DNA from: Cytauxzoon felis
Taxonomy: Eukaryota; Apicomplexa; Aconoidasida; Piroplasmida; Theileriidae
Reading direction: 5' to 3'
DNA length: 64,000 nucleotides
Assembly (NCBI GenBank): GCA_020283715.1
Contig: JAIQCW010000058.1
Coordinates: 1 to 64,000 of the forward strand
The notes beneath the pieces are model-generated. The model searched no databases, had not been told where the DNA came from, and saw nothing but the letters and a program-made list of their open reading frames with translations. A program made the translations under genes and the position numbers. Of the stretch, positions 22,856 through 34,391 are shown one piece after another. The number at the start of each line of letters is the position of its first letter. The first letter of the stretch is position 1.

Positions 22856-23329
22856 ATCAATGATAGATGTGGATGTATCATCTGTTTTTGATGGTTATGT
22901 GTTGTTAATGTGAGATATAATTAGGATTAGTTGAATTAGGAATGCATTTGAATGGATAATATCAATTGATATTTGGATGTATTCCTCCGTATTTTTCTTA
23001 TAGTTGATTATGATTGAGAGGTTATTTAAATGTTTTATGAATAATTAGAGGTAAATGAAATAATATTTTTCTGTGTTGTAGTTTCTAATATTGAAATTAG
23101 AAGTTTCATTATTAATATTAAATAACTTTAATGTATTAATAAAATATATCTTATAACAATCTATTATGATATTTAGATGACATTATCTTACTCAATTATA
23201 CTATCAACTTCAATAAGTAAATGTACAACACTATTATCACAACAATTAATCACCACAATTTCACAACACACCACACCACAATCATTCATATATACATATA
23301 TATAATTTCATTATACACAAATGTCTATT
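22856..23329. other. Non-coding AT-rich region
   Basis: No ORF with coding character; some T-rich runs. Nothing recognised. Confidence 0.4.
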
Positions 23330-23770
23330 ACAACTGAAGTACAATACAAATCTCTTCCACTCGAGGTCGTCTTGCAGACAGCTCCTCTATTTAGTTATCC
23401 CTCCGCTTCCCTGAGATCAGCTACGGGTTCCACCTGAGGTCGTCTTGCAGACAGCTCTTCTATTTACTTCCCCTTCCAGCTCCCGTAGATCGCTTCCAGG
23501 TTCCACTTGAGGTCTAGTACTACACATCCTTAGCACCATCTTCCATCATTCCCATGATGGATGATCCATCACTACCTTCTCTACCGCCACGATCTCTGGG
23601 AGTGGCTCCACCCTTTAGGGATAGGTAATTGGAAGAGGCCTCCACGGCGAGTGGAACAGATGTTGTAACCTCAGGTGGAGGCGAGTGGAACAGATGTTGT
23701 AACCTCAGGTGGAGAGCTGACGGCAGGACGACCTCGAGTGGAGGAAGAGTAAGATTGTACTATGTGTGGA
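23330..23770 (-). repeat. Modular element, partly duplicated
   Basis: Reversed copy: Q, V, Q, V variant, D, H, P. The right end repeats GGCGAGTGGAACAGATGTTG in tandem (about 23648-23712). Confidence 0.9.
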
Positions 23771-24161
23771 TGTGTATTATTTATGATTGACATGCATCAT
23801 CTTCATGTCTACATTAGACATTATTATAATGAAGTATAAAATGATATTATATTATATATATTATTATTATTATATAAAAAATGGTTGATTTATATATTAT
23901 TGAATTCAAGTGGTGTATATTATATAGTGGATGGTTGTATATATATATCATTGTATTTGTATATATAATAATTATTGTCATATATATATTGAATTGTGTG
24001 TATATTTATATTGAAGTATATAATAATATATATTATATTATATTATATTATATAAAGATAATGTGATTATATATATTTTTATTTGAGAAAATTCCCCCAT
24101 TGGGTGAAGTGTATAAATTTTATAATTTACAATGTAATTATTTACAATTAAATAATTCAAT
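23771..24161. other. Simple-sequence AT region upstream of FAINT gene 4
   Basis: Runs of TATAT and TATTATATTATATTA (about 23930-24060). The short open frame at 23881-24066 is low-complexity and not supported. Confidence 0.4.
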
Positions 24162-25256
24162 ATGATGATTAAATTGATATCATGGTTATTAATCCTAAAT
24201 TTGGGATATTGTATTAATAATAATAATGATACATTAGATATATTAAATCCTAATGATCATATAGAACATGATATATATGATAATATAGGTGAAGATGTAT
24301 ATAAACATTTTTTTAGACCAAGGAATAATGATATAAATATAAGATGTATTAAGGAAGGTGATTTAATAATATGGAATGGTGATGATGGAGATAAAATATG
24401 TAAATCTATATTATTATATAAAAAATGTAATATAAATAAATTATTACATATAAAAATATCTAATGGTGAAGGTGAAGGTGGTAATTTTAAATGTTATAAA
24501 AAATATAATAATAATTGGATAGAAATTAATGTAAAATTATATAATAAATTAGTATTTGAATTATTATCACAAGAATATATAGATTTAAATAATATAAATA
24601 ATAAAAATTATTGTAAATTTTCCAATAATAATATTAAATGTATAATACCATTAAATTTAATTATGAATAAATTATATTATAAAAATAATTTAATTTATGA
24701 ATTAAATAATAATTATAAAATTAATAATATTAATTTTTATAAATCTAATGATGAATCTAATGATAATATATTTTTATTATCATTAAAAATTACAAATTAT
24801 TATCATTCTTATTATAAATATTTTGAATATAATAATTTTATACTTAATGAAATTGATTTAAATGATTTTAATTATAATATAAATATTATTAATAATCAAT
24901 ATAAATTAAATTTATTTAATATTAATAATAATATTATTAATACATTTATATTTAGACCTTATGGTAATTTAAGTATTATATTTAGACCCATTAATAATAA
25001 TATTATCATCAATTCTATCAATGATGGCTTCTATGATTTATGGAAATCTAATTATAATAATCTTAAATGTACTTTCATCTATATACATTATCATAACTTT
25101 ATGCCAAAATATGCACAATTATATATCAAATATATCGATTCTATCTCTAATGGACAATTTCTACACCTAGAAAAAATACTCGATAAATGGATCATTATCA
25201 ATCCACAAGATTATCAAAATAAAATACTCAATCTCGATCTCAATTACTTAAATTAA
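24162..25256 (+). CDS. Secreted Asn-rich FAINT protein 4
   Basis: A 364-residue single-exon protein with a signal peptide (MMIKLISWLLILNLGYC) followed by NDTLDILNPNDH, a degenerate FAINT opening. About three units are suggested by the turns LIIWNGDDGDKICKS, LIYELNNNY and DLWKSNYNNLKCT. The body is extremely Asn/Ile-rich, following the very AT-rich codon use. No anchor segment is present. Family membership is weaker than for the genes at 11080 and 12802 because composition bias hides the pattern. Confidence 0.7.
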   Translation: MMIKLISWLLILNLGYCINNNNDTLDILNPNDHIEHDIYDNIGEDVYKHFFRPRNNDINIRCIKEGDLIIWNGDDGDKICKSILLYKKCNINKLLHIKISNGEGEGGNFKCYKKYNNNWIEINVKLYNKLVFELLSQEYIDLNNINNKNYCKFSNNNIKCIIPLNLIMNKLYYKNNLIYELNNNYKINNINFYKSNDESNDNIFLLSLKITNYYHSYYKYFEYNNFILNEIDLNDFNYNINIINNQYKLNLFNINNNIINTFIFRPYGNLSIIFRPINNNIIINSINDGFYDLWKSNYNNLKCTFIYIHYHNFMPKYAQLYIKYIDSISNGQFLHLEKILDKWIIINPQDYQNKILNLDLNYLN

Positions 25257-25284
25257 TTTCCTTCATACATCATTTTTTATGTAT

Positions 25285-25645
25285 ATTCCACTTGAGGTCC
25301 TTACCTTGTCTTGCAGACAGCCTCCTCTATTTACCTCCCCCTCCGCTTCCCTGAGATCAGCTGCGGGTTCCACCTGAGGTTACAATCCACCTCTCCTTTC
25401 CACTTCCACCTCTCTTCGTCCTGCCGTCAGCTCTCCACCTGAGGTTACCTCTACTGTTCCACTCGCCTCCACCTGAGGTTACAACATCTGTTCCACTCGC
25501 CGTGGAGGCCTCTTCCAATTACCTATCCCTAAAGGGTGGAGCCACTCCCAGAGATCGTGGTGAAGGTAGTGATGGATCATCCATCATGGGAATGATGGAT
25601 GATGGTGCTAAGGATGTGTTGAATGTAACCTCGAGTGGAGAAAAT
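25285..25645. repeat. Modular element with mixed-orientation core
   Basis: Starts with Q and reversed V, passes through R and several tips and P, then continues with forward H and D. The junction looks like recombination between two copies. It abuts a reversed family-C copy. Confidence 0.88.
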
Positions 25646-25649
25646 GGGG

Positions 25650-25930
25650 TAATATCGGGTTGTCGGGATAAAAACACCATTTCCACTACATTTCCAATGT
25701 CATTTGAACATATCTCTTTTAATATAATATATACATATATATTAATACAATTGAAGGATGATATATAGTTATATGAAGATATATATGTAATTATATAAAT
25801 AATTATAATAATATATATACTATTTAACTACTAACATGAATTGAAGTATACTACCTGTATAACATAGTAATACATTTATATAAATAATTACATTTCATAA
25901 AATTAATATAATACTAAACTTCAGTTATAA
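25650..25930 (-). repeat. AT-rich repeat family C, reversed
   Basis: Complement of the 12140-12360 and 32860-33100 copies: TGTCGGGATAAAAACACCAT, TTGAAGGATGATATATAGTT, CTACTAACATGAATTGAAGT. Confidence 0.75.
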
Positions 25931-26002
25931 ATAATAATATACATTAATTACTATAATTATAATTAAATTAATTAACATGTTATTAGTGATTATGACATCA
26001 GG

Positions 26003-26113
26003 TGGAAACCTCAAGTGGAACCCGTAGCTGATCTCAGGGAAGCGGAGGGGGAGGTAAATAGAGAAGCTGACGGCAGGACGAAAATAGTTGGATTGGACCT
26101 CAAGTGGAGTAGA
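26003..26113 (+). repeat. Partial modular element 3' of MED7-like gene
   Basis: Only tip, V, R arm and right tip remain; H and D are absent. Confidence 0.85.
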
Positions 26114-26206
26114 TAACGCCTCAGTCATTACACTCCTTCAGCTCGCTCATACATCGTTCCTCCATCTTCGAGTGTATTATTCATTGAGTAAAAGTGTTGT
26201 TTGACT

Positions 26207-27259
26207 TTAACTAGTATTCTGAGTGGTAGATGTATATGATTTAGATTGTTGATATGAAATATACGTTTTCATAGAGTCTATATATTGTCTTCTTCTTTTT
26301 AATTGTTGCCTATAGAATTATTTAATTATATTAATAAATAAATTTGTATATACTTTAATGAATCTATTATATCTTGTTTAGCTTGATATTCAATTAATAA
26401 TTGTAATACATATTGTAAATTAATATACAACTATAAAATTATTTGATTAAATGGGGTTTTTTAACAAAAATTGAAGAAAAATTAATAAAAATTAAATACC
26501 TTTAGAAATTTTTTAATTTCTGATATATAATCAGGATTCATCTAAAGTAAAATTATATAAATTTTTTTTTAAAAAAACTTACAGATTTAACCAAATCCAA
26601 AAAATATATCAATGAATTCATAAATTCACTATATAAATATCTAAAATGAACCCTCAAATCATCCGATGTAAACGATATCATAGTCTCAGAATCCAATGGA
26701 ACCAACTCATCATACATCTATCATCACATATATATAAACACATAATTGTAATCAACACGAAGTCCACTCCACCTGAGGTTACAACCACTATCATCTCTCT
26801 TCCACCTTCCTTTGTCTTGCAGACGGCCTCTCCACCTGAGGTCAGTCCTGCCGTCAGCTCTTCTAATTACCTATCTCTAAAGAGTAAAGCCACTCCCGGA
26901 GATCGTGGCGAATGTAAAGGTGTAGAGGATTGGACAACGGGTGGAGACCTCAAGTGGATTACCCGAGAGCGATCTACGGGAGCTTGAGGGGGAAGTAAAT
27001 AGAAGAGCCTCCACGGCGAGTGGAAAGACCTCGGGTGGATTCGTTACATTCATTTGTAACAAACCTTTTCTTGTATTCCGAATGAGAACCATGTAGATTC
27101 TGTTGGTAATTTAGGTGGTTTAGGTCCATTAAAGTTGATGATATTATCATAATTGAATACAAGTTGGTTATTATTATCTTGTATAGTGGAATCTTGATTG
27201 AATGAATAATTTTTATAAAAACAGGGTGGTTTTGGGAAACCAGTAGAGAAATTATCCAT
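26207..27259 (-). CDS. MED7: Mediator subunit MED7-like protein
   Basis: Probable subunit of the middle module of the Mediator co-activator. Five exons fit: 27259-27065, 26717-26583, 26541-26500, 26430-26354 and 26309-26207 (183 residues, all phases consistent). The N-terminus has the MED7 pattern of a Pro-rich opening with an aromatic (FPKPPCFYKNY) and then GPKPPKLP. It is followed by a helical part, SEFMNSLIYFLDLVKS, where the family has its NFLELLDIL-type helix. A long C-terminal coiled-coil region follows (YVLQLLIEYQAKQDIIDSL ... KRRRQYIDSMKTYIS). Introns 2-4 are 41, 69 and 44 bp; intron 1 is 347 bp and carries a forward (antisense to the gene) element. The assignment is by motif order only, so another small coiled-coil nuclear protein is possible. 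Confidence 0.6.
26766..27045 (+). repeat. Modular element in MED7-like intron 1
   Basis: Tip, Q, R arm, H, V variant, P arm, tip. Orientation is opposite to the host gene. Confidence 0.9.
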
Positions 27260-27779
27260 TTTTAAATGGATAAATTACAAATTTTTTTTACATTTCTAAA
27301 AATTAATAAAAGTTATAATGAATATATTAACTAGACATTATTTATGGTAGAGAGGGGGTGAGTGAGTGGAGGTAAACACACATGTCAATGAAGGATAAAA
27401 TTACAACTAAAGATAAAAATAAATAATATATAAATTAAATAAATAATAAAATTAAAATTCGCATATAAGCGATATAAATTTAATATTAAAATTTTCTTTA
27501 AATTAATATAAAGAAAATAAAATTTCAAAAACATTTAAAACTTTAATATTTATAATTATACTAATATTAATAACAAACATTTAATAATATATAAAATTAA
27601 TTAAATAAAACTATAAATATATAAACAAACACAATACAAACAATTATATTTTTTTTTCCTAAAATTAAATACAATTACACAACAATAATATTCAGTATCA
27701 TAACCACTTTGGATACACGTAATACTACCACAATCGAAATCACTATAACCTTTTTCATACATCATACACCAATCCACAT
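27260..27779. other. Intergenic AT-rich stretch
   Basis: On the minus strand a short open stretch (about 27780-27660) reads SGYDTEYYCC-like Cys-containing sequence next to the element. It has no convincing exon borders or partner exons. Otherwise nothing is recognised. Confidence 0.35.
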
Positions 27780-28250
27780 CTCCACTTGAGGTTACAATAC
27801 AACTTCCCTTTCCACTAGGCGTGGAGCTTCCTCTATTTATCTCCCCCTCCGCTTCCCTGAGATCAGCTACGGGTTCCACTTGAGGTCAAAATCACTACTT
27901 CATTTTACCCTCAAAATTTGAAGGAATTTCATAATTTCTGGGGAAACTCATGATAATATCTCAATGAATACTGGATGAAATTATGATGTCAATATCTCAT
28001 TAAAGAGGACTATGATGATTGTATTTAGTTCCCTGAATTCCATTAGATTCTCAGTTATATTCATTGAAATATCCCTACAAACATAGATTCCGTCACTTTA
28101 GACATATCTCGCCGAAATAAGGTTTATAACCTCAAGTGGAACCTGGAAGCGATCTACGGGAAGCGAAGGGGGAGTGAATTAGAAGAGCTGTCTGCAGGAG
28201 AAGGAGATGTTGGAGTGGAAGAAGTGTAGGAATGTAACCTCACGTGGAGA
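27780..28250. repeat. Composite element with B core (third copy)
   Basis: Left arm 27780-27890 (tip, P, reversed V), B core about 27891-28130 (TTTACCCTCAAAATTTGAAGG ... CATATCTCGCCGAAAT), right arm 28131-28250 (forward V variant, Q, tip). Confidence 0.85.
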
Positions 28251-28624
28251 TGTGGATGTATTGGTGATGATATAGGTATTTGGTCAATGTAGTGAGTAAA
28301 TATACTACGCTTTAATATAAAAATTATGATATTTAAATCAACAAAATTAGGTAATTAATATTCCCTATAGATTATCTTTTTTTTGATATATCCTACATTA
28401 AGATGTATATATGGACAGTAATTTTTTTTTAATTTTATAATTGTATAATGGATAATATTTATTTGTAAATTGAATAAAATAATATCAACCCCATTTAATT
28501 CTATTATATTTCATTCAATAAAAATCAATATCTAATGATGAATAACAATCAATCAAATATACTAACAAATCACCCTTATATTACACAATACATCTATTAT
28601 AAATCTCATCCAAAGATGATGGCA

Positions 28625-28860
28625 TTCCACCTGAGGTCCAATCCAACTATTCTTTCCACTCGCCGTGGAGGCCTTCTCTATTTACCTTACCTCGACTCCC
28701 ATAGATCGTCTCGGGTTCCACTTGAGGTCCGATCACTACCTTCTCATCGCCACGATCTCCGGGAGTGGCTTTGCTCTTTAGAGATAGGTAAATAGGAGAG
28801 CTGACGGCAGGATGAAAATGGGTGGAAGAGGTAAGAGGATTGTAACCTCAGGTGGAGAGG
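28625..28860 (-). repeat. Modular element 3' of CCCH gene
   Basis: Reversed copy with tip, P, V-like CTCGACTCCCATAGATCGTC, H and R arm. The right tip ends four bases before the CCCH stop codon. Confidence 0.9.
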
Positions 28861-28863
28861 ACA

Positions 28864-29454
28864 TTACCAATTGAAATTGGTGAGTGGTGTAGGGTATTGT
28901 ATGAGATCATTGGCGATGATATTTTCGAGTTCTTTTTCGATGGATGAGAATGAGTATGGTTGATAGATTGTATTTTTTTTGAAATTGATGGTATCATCAT
29001 AAGGATTATCTTTAGAATACATCATTTGTACAATTTTTTTACAATTTTCTATACTGAAATCATATTTTAATAGTATTGATTCGATATTATTATCCCATAG
29101 ATTCCAATTTCTTTTCCATTCCATCCATTTAATATAAGCATTAGTTTTATCGACATTATTATGATAGAATGCGCATCTATTAGAGAAATTGCATACATTT
29201 AATAAAGACATTTTACATTTTTTTGTTTTATGTAATATAGGATGAAATATAATTTCTAGCTTCGTATGACTAAATGGGCATAATCCATTATTACAATGTC
29301 TACCTAGAGGACATTCTATAGGTACATAAAAATATTCTAATGGTGGACGTCTTTTAAATTTACTTGATAAAAATGGATGTGTTTTATTTGGTATAAATGT
29401 TTTATTTAATGGCATCTCATCAACTTTGCCCATTTTAAAGAATCCTTGACGCAT
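28864..29454 (-). CDS. Tandem CCCH zinc-finger RNA-binding protein
   Basis: A 196-residue protein, one exon. Two Cys3His fingers are visible at residues about 48-62 (CPLGRHCNNGLCPFSH) and 80-98 (CKMSLLNVCNFSNRCAFYH), separated by KLEIIFHPILHKTKK. This spacing and the HP..(H/Y)KT linker are typical of the tandem CCCH proteins of plants and apicomplexans that bind mRNA. The C-terminal half is helical without a known domain. Start: ATG at 29454; a second Met at residue 8 is an alternative. Role in mRNA fate is inferred from the family. Confidence 0.75.
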   Translation of the reverse strand: MRQGFFKMGKVDEMPLNKTFIPNKTHPFLSSKFKRRPPLEYFYVPIECPLGRHCNNGLCPFSHTKLEIIFHPILHKTKKCKMSLLNVCNFSNRCAFYHNNVDKTNAYIKWMEWKRNWNLWDNNIESILLKYDFSIENCKKIVQMMYSKDNPYDDTINFKKNTIYQPYSFSSIEKELENIIANDLIQYPTPLTNFNW

Positions 29455-30924
29455 TATGGCAATGATGATTGATATAAAAAAAATTTTTTTTTCAAATTTA
29501 AAATAAATAATTTCAATCCTTTAAAAAAAAACTTTAACAACAAAATCTTCAGTTTAAATAATAAAATCATTAACAAATAGGTCCTATAAAATTACAAATT
29601 TTATATCATCTAGTATTGATGTTAATATTAAATGATAAAAAATAAAAAATTTTCAATAAACAAAATCATATAATTACAACACATGAATTTCAATTCATAA
29701 AATACCAAATTTATGGTATGTCAATTATTTAATAATAAAAATCTTATACTACACTATAGATTGCATTGTGAAGAAGTTCATATAAATGTCATTACAATAT
29801 ACTTACTCCATATACATCAAAAAACAATTATTTAACATTAACTTATATACAAAAATAATCAATTATATATTAACAACAATTTAATATTGATTTTTACACA
29901 ACATCTATTACTATGGTAATCATCACCACATTATATCATGATCAGAACTTAAAGCTCATAATCATAATAACATCCATTCAATTCTATTAATATAATATAA
30001 TTAATATTATTCTGAAATTATTAGTGAATATTGAATATTAATTATCTATTGTAAGTGTCGATAAATATCCTCTCCAATATAATACTATATAAAATAGTCG
30101 TCTAGGAGATAGATGATCATAATAAACCATCTAAATGATATATTAAAACACTTGGAACAAGTTATATTCTGTAATACTATTAAATATAATGTGAATTAAT
30201 AAAAATTTTATGTATTTTGAATCTATTTTCATGAAAATCCACCGAATTTATCAGGAAATCGAGGATATACATCAATGGAATTATGATGTTTATTTAAATT
30301 TCCATGATATTTGACCCTAAAAATATTATTTAGTGGACCTTTATGTGATTTTATATGGAACAAAAATTGGTTGAGAATTCCCAACAATGGATAATCCAAG
30401 GATTCAGAAATGGATTTTAAATGTATAATTAATGATTAGATTCATATTTTACCTCATAATATTATCTTAAATGTACATTTCTACATCATTTATATAGTGG
30501 AGTTAATTTACCCAATATTTTATACATTCATGCGTGGGTAATAATCCCTATAATGAAATTTATGTCTACGTTCATCCTATCATATAGAAGTATTTACACA
30601 TATGACATCATGTTTTGAAATGATGTTGATGAACAAATTCCGTAATTTAATTATACCCAATGACAGTTGACACTACTTTTTTTATTATACATTCACCCAT
30701 TCTATTATAAATACAACTGTAAATCTATACCTATTTAATGTATAGATTAATGCTGAAAGAGCCTAAATGAAGAGTGAATTCATTATCGAATTCTATCAGA
30801 ATCCGGCCCATTAAATCATGATCTAATGATTAACCCTATACAATCATAACACATATTATCTGAAAATGAATATCATCGAGATGTACTTCATACCAAATAT
30901 TACTCCACTATACCTTATCTTCCA
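29455..30924. other. 1.5-kb non-coding AT-rich region without elements
   Basis: No open frame with coding character on either strand, no tRNA or rRNA pattern and, unusually for this window, no copy of the modular element. Complexity is moderate (not a simple repeat), so an unrecognised non-coding RNA or a regulatory region is possible, but nothing in the sequence shows it. Confidence 0.5.
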
Positions 30925-31380
30925 CTCCACCTGAGGTTATAGCCTCTGTTCCCACTCGGCGTGGAGCCTTCTTCCAATTACCTCCCCCTCAAGCTCCCGT
31001 AGATCGCTTTCGGGTTTTCCACTTGAGGTTACATCCTCACCTTCACCTCTTCCATTAGCTGTTCCACTTGAGGTCCAGTACTATACTTCATTCCACTCGC
31101 CGTGGTGGCCTCTCTATTTACCTCACCTCGACTCCCATGGATCGTCTCGGATTCTTCGCCACGATCTCTGGGAGTGGCATTACTCTTTAGAGATAGGTAA
31201 ATAGAAGAGCTGACGGCAGGACTGACCTCAGGTGGAGAGGCTCCACGCCTAATGGAAGAAGAGTTGGATTGGACCTCGGTGGAAGAGCTCTCTGCAAGAG
31301 AATCACTGTTTGTAACCCCAGTTGGAGAGCTCCATGCAATGGGAATGATAGACTTGAAGTGGAGGAACTATCTATACGAC
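30925..31380 (-). repeat. Modular element (probably two merged copies)
   Basis: Reversed V variant, a second V-like block (CTCGACTCCCATGGATCGTC), reversed H, R, P-like and Q-like arms, with several tips inside. Confidence 0.88.
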
Positions 31381-32610
31381 GTATAAAGTTGGAAAGATTC
31401 TCGATGGAAGAAGAGGTTGGATATACGATATTCAATATTCATTAAATTGTTCATTGACTATGTTAGAAATCTTACATTTTGTGTGTCATTCATTTTTATT
31501 GGGATCAAGTATGAATCCATCTTCTGTTGATAATGACGTTGGATGATTGGGATAATTAAATACAAGTGATTATGTAACATTGTAGATACATCAATATATT
31601 GATTTTAAATCAATGTTTTGTATAAATCCTGTTGATATCCATTCCATTTGTATTTATTCCTTCAACTGAATCTTATATTTATACATGTAAAGTCAATAAA
31701 AATAACCGTCATTCAACTTTATTATATCCAATTTATATTTATATTTAAATTATTAATGATAAATTAATGTTGAATGATGTTAAGAATGATGAATTAACCC
31801 TTCATATGTATCGGGTAATTATATTTATATATTTATATTAACTGGCCTCAAATCCCATTGATTTTTATTTGATTGTTCTGAATCATAAAATTTTCATGAA
31901 TGTCATGAGTATTGTATAATGTTCATCCATTGTTCATTTCTAATTCAATAATTCATCATTTCAAGTCTTGTAGATGTCATTTAACGATATCAGTTCTTCT
32001 ACCCGTTGTAAAGTTGATATACTCCAACGTCAATTTAAAATTGACTTTGAATTCAATACTGCAATATATAAATTTAATAAATTTAAAATTATTTATATTC
32101 TAATCATCAATTTTAATTAAAAAATTTCACTATACTATAATGTCATTGTGTCAATGTACTAGTGATGTCATCATATGTTGGTATCATGTGATATATGGAC
32201 ATGATATAGATGATATACATACGTACATACTGATATAAGTATTATTATCGTATTATCATCGGATTTAATATCGAAAATCAATATCCCCATTAAACCTCAT
32301 TTTATCCCCCATAATTAATATAATTAAATTTCACTTTAAATTAATCTTGCATTAATTATATAATACACTGAATTTTATTACATATATCACTATATAATAT
32401 CAATTACAATCATTTAATGAAGAATTATTAATTTATTTAATATAATTTATACCACAATATACTACACATAACCATCAACACTACCAACGCCTGTACTAGT
32501 ATAGATGTAGTAATTATATAGATTGTTATATATATTTAAAGTATATTATATTATTAATTATTATACTATTACATTAAGATAGTTATTGAATCTTGTCTTG
32601 TATCGACTGC
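31381..32610. other. 1.2-kb non-coding AT-rich region
   Basis: No credible gene. The short frame at 31912-32103 lacks support. Confidence 0.45.
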
Positions 32611-32614
32611 ACTT

Positions 32615-32770
32615 TCATCACTACCTTGTCTTCGTCTTGCAGACAGCTTCTCCACTTGAGGTCCAATCCAACTCTATTCCTCTTGCAGAGAGCTCTTATA
32701 TTTACATCCCCCTCCGCTTCCCTGAGATCAGCTACGGGTCTACCACCGGAGGTCCAATCCACTAATATTC
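32615..32770 (-). repeat. Short modular element
   Basis: Q, tip, Q-like arm, reversed V, tip. No H module. Confidence 0.85.
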
Positions 32771-32789
32771 TATTAATTAATTGAATTAA

Positions 32790-33100
32790 ATACAATAAAT
32801 ATCTTCCCTCAATCATTTATAACTCATGTATAATATTCTAATAATTTTATGAAATGTATATATAGTTAGTATTATTATAAGTATAGTATAGTTACTATAA
32901 TGTATCACATCATGTTAGTAGTTATATAGTATATATATTATAATAATTATTTATATAAATACTTGTATAACTTCATACAACTATATATCATCCTTCAATT
33001 GTATTGATATGTAAGTATATGTAATATTAAGAGAGATATCTTCAATAGATACCAAACACCACAAAAAAGTAGTGTTTTTTATCCCGACATTTCTGGGGTG
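32790..33100 (+). repeat. AT-rich repeat family C
   Basis: Similar over about 250 bp to 12110-12360, ending in the shared AGTGTTTTTTATCCCGACAT. Confidence 0.75.
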
Positions 33101-33104
33101 TATT

Positions 33105-33290
33105 GAAGGTAGTGATGGATCATCCATCATGGGAATGATGGAAGATGGTGCTAAGGATATCTTGGATGTAACTTCAAGTGGTAAATCCGCCACGATCTCT
33201 GGGAGTGGCTATACTCTTTAGAGGGAAGTAAATAGAGAAGCTGACGGCAGGACGAAAATAGTTGGATTGGACCTCAAGCGGAGTGTATAA
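33105..33290. repeat. Modular element fragment after family C
   Basis: Forward D block, tip, then reversed H fused directly to the AAGTAAATAG end of V, then R and tip: a rearranged copy. Confidence 0.85.
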
Positions 33291-33294
33291 TTCT

Positions 33295-34391
33295 TCAAAC
33301 TCCTTCAATCTCTTGATTAAATTCGATTGGTTGTAGGTAAATTTTATTGACATTGATTAGTTTATTCCAATTTTTTCCTGTGATTAGTAGATTATCATCG
33401 TATGGTAGTATAGCGATACCATTCATTTCATTTATCTATAATGATGGATATATGATGTTGTATACTATACCTTTTCATTAATAATATTTGAAAGATCCCA
33501 AACTTCTATAATTTTACCATTAGTATTAATTTCTATTATAAGATTAGTTAACCATAAATTACAAATTATATTTCCATTATTATGATTAAATTCAAGTTCA
33601 TTTAAATATTTTAATTTATTACCATTAAGATTTTCTATATATATAATATTTTTAATAGAAATATTATAAATATTATTAAATATATTTGGTATATTTAATT
33701 GTAATAATTTATTATTACCATTTGTCATATATAATTTTTGTATTTTTATAAAGTTTATTAAATCATTACAATAAAAATTATAATTTGATGTTAAACCAAA
33801 TCCTATTGAATTAATAATTATTTCTTTATATTCATTCCAATTATCATAATTAAAAATTATTATTTTATAATTTCTATATGTTAATAAGAATATATATTTT
33901 TTTAAACTATTAGGTTCTATAACAATTGCTATACCTTCTGCAAATATATTATTATCTATACTCTTCCATCTTAATGTCTTTCCTGTTTGTAAATCAAATT
34001 CTCTAATGTAACTATTAGTAAAACCACCAGATGATTCTAATAATTTATATTCATTGATGTATAATAATCCTTGAGTAGATGGTGGTCTATTATCTATAAA
34101 GTAATGAGGATACGACGTAATTGTACCTCCTTTACGTCGTTTATTATCTGAGTGACGAGGATATGATGGAAGGATGTCTCCCTCGAGTCGTTTATTTACA
34201 GGGCAATGAGGACATAATGAAATTTTATCCCCTTCACTTCGTTCATTTACAGGGCAACGAGGATATAATGAAAATTTGTCCCCTTCACTTCGTTCATTAT
34301 AAAAATATTCAATAATAATTATCAATATATGCATGTAAATAGATAATGTATTATAAATCATCATTAACATTACAAATATAACCATCTTCAT
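33295..34391 (-). CDS. Glutaminyl-peptide cyclotransferase (plant/bacterial type)
   Basis: Enzyme expected to form N-terminal pyroglutamate on secreted proteins. Exons 34391-33471 and 33435-33295 are joined over a 35-bp intron. The beta-propeller motifs are in order: STQGLLYINEYKLLESSGG, SYIREFDLQTGKTL, FAEGIAIV, FLLTYRNYKIIIFNY, GFGLTSNYNF, LNELEFNHNNGNIICNLW and, in exon 2, MNGIAILPYDDNLLITGKNW. A hydrophobic N-terminus suggests a signal anchor. The ATG at 34334 avoids overlap with the upstream gene and may be the true start, as the frame's first ATG at 34391 lies inside that gene's last exon. Residues about 31-98 hold four 17-residue tandem repeats (NERSEGDKFSLYPRCPV and variants) that are foreign to the family. 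Confidence 0.8.

Noticed and set aside
27601..27879. Minus-strand frame with SGYDTEYYCC
   Set aside because: It begins in element sequence and ends in poly-A-derived residues; no start, partner exon or recognised Cys-finger spacing.
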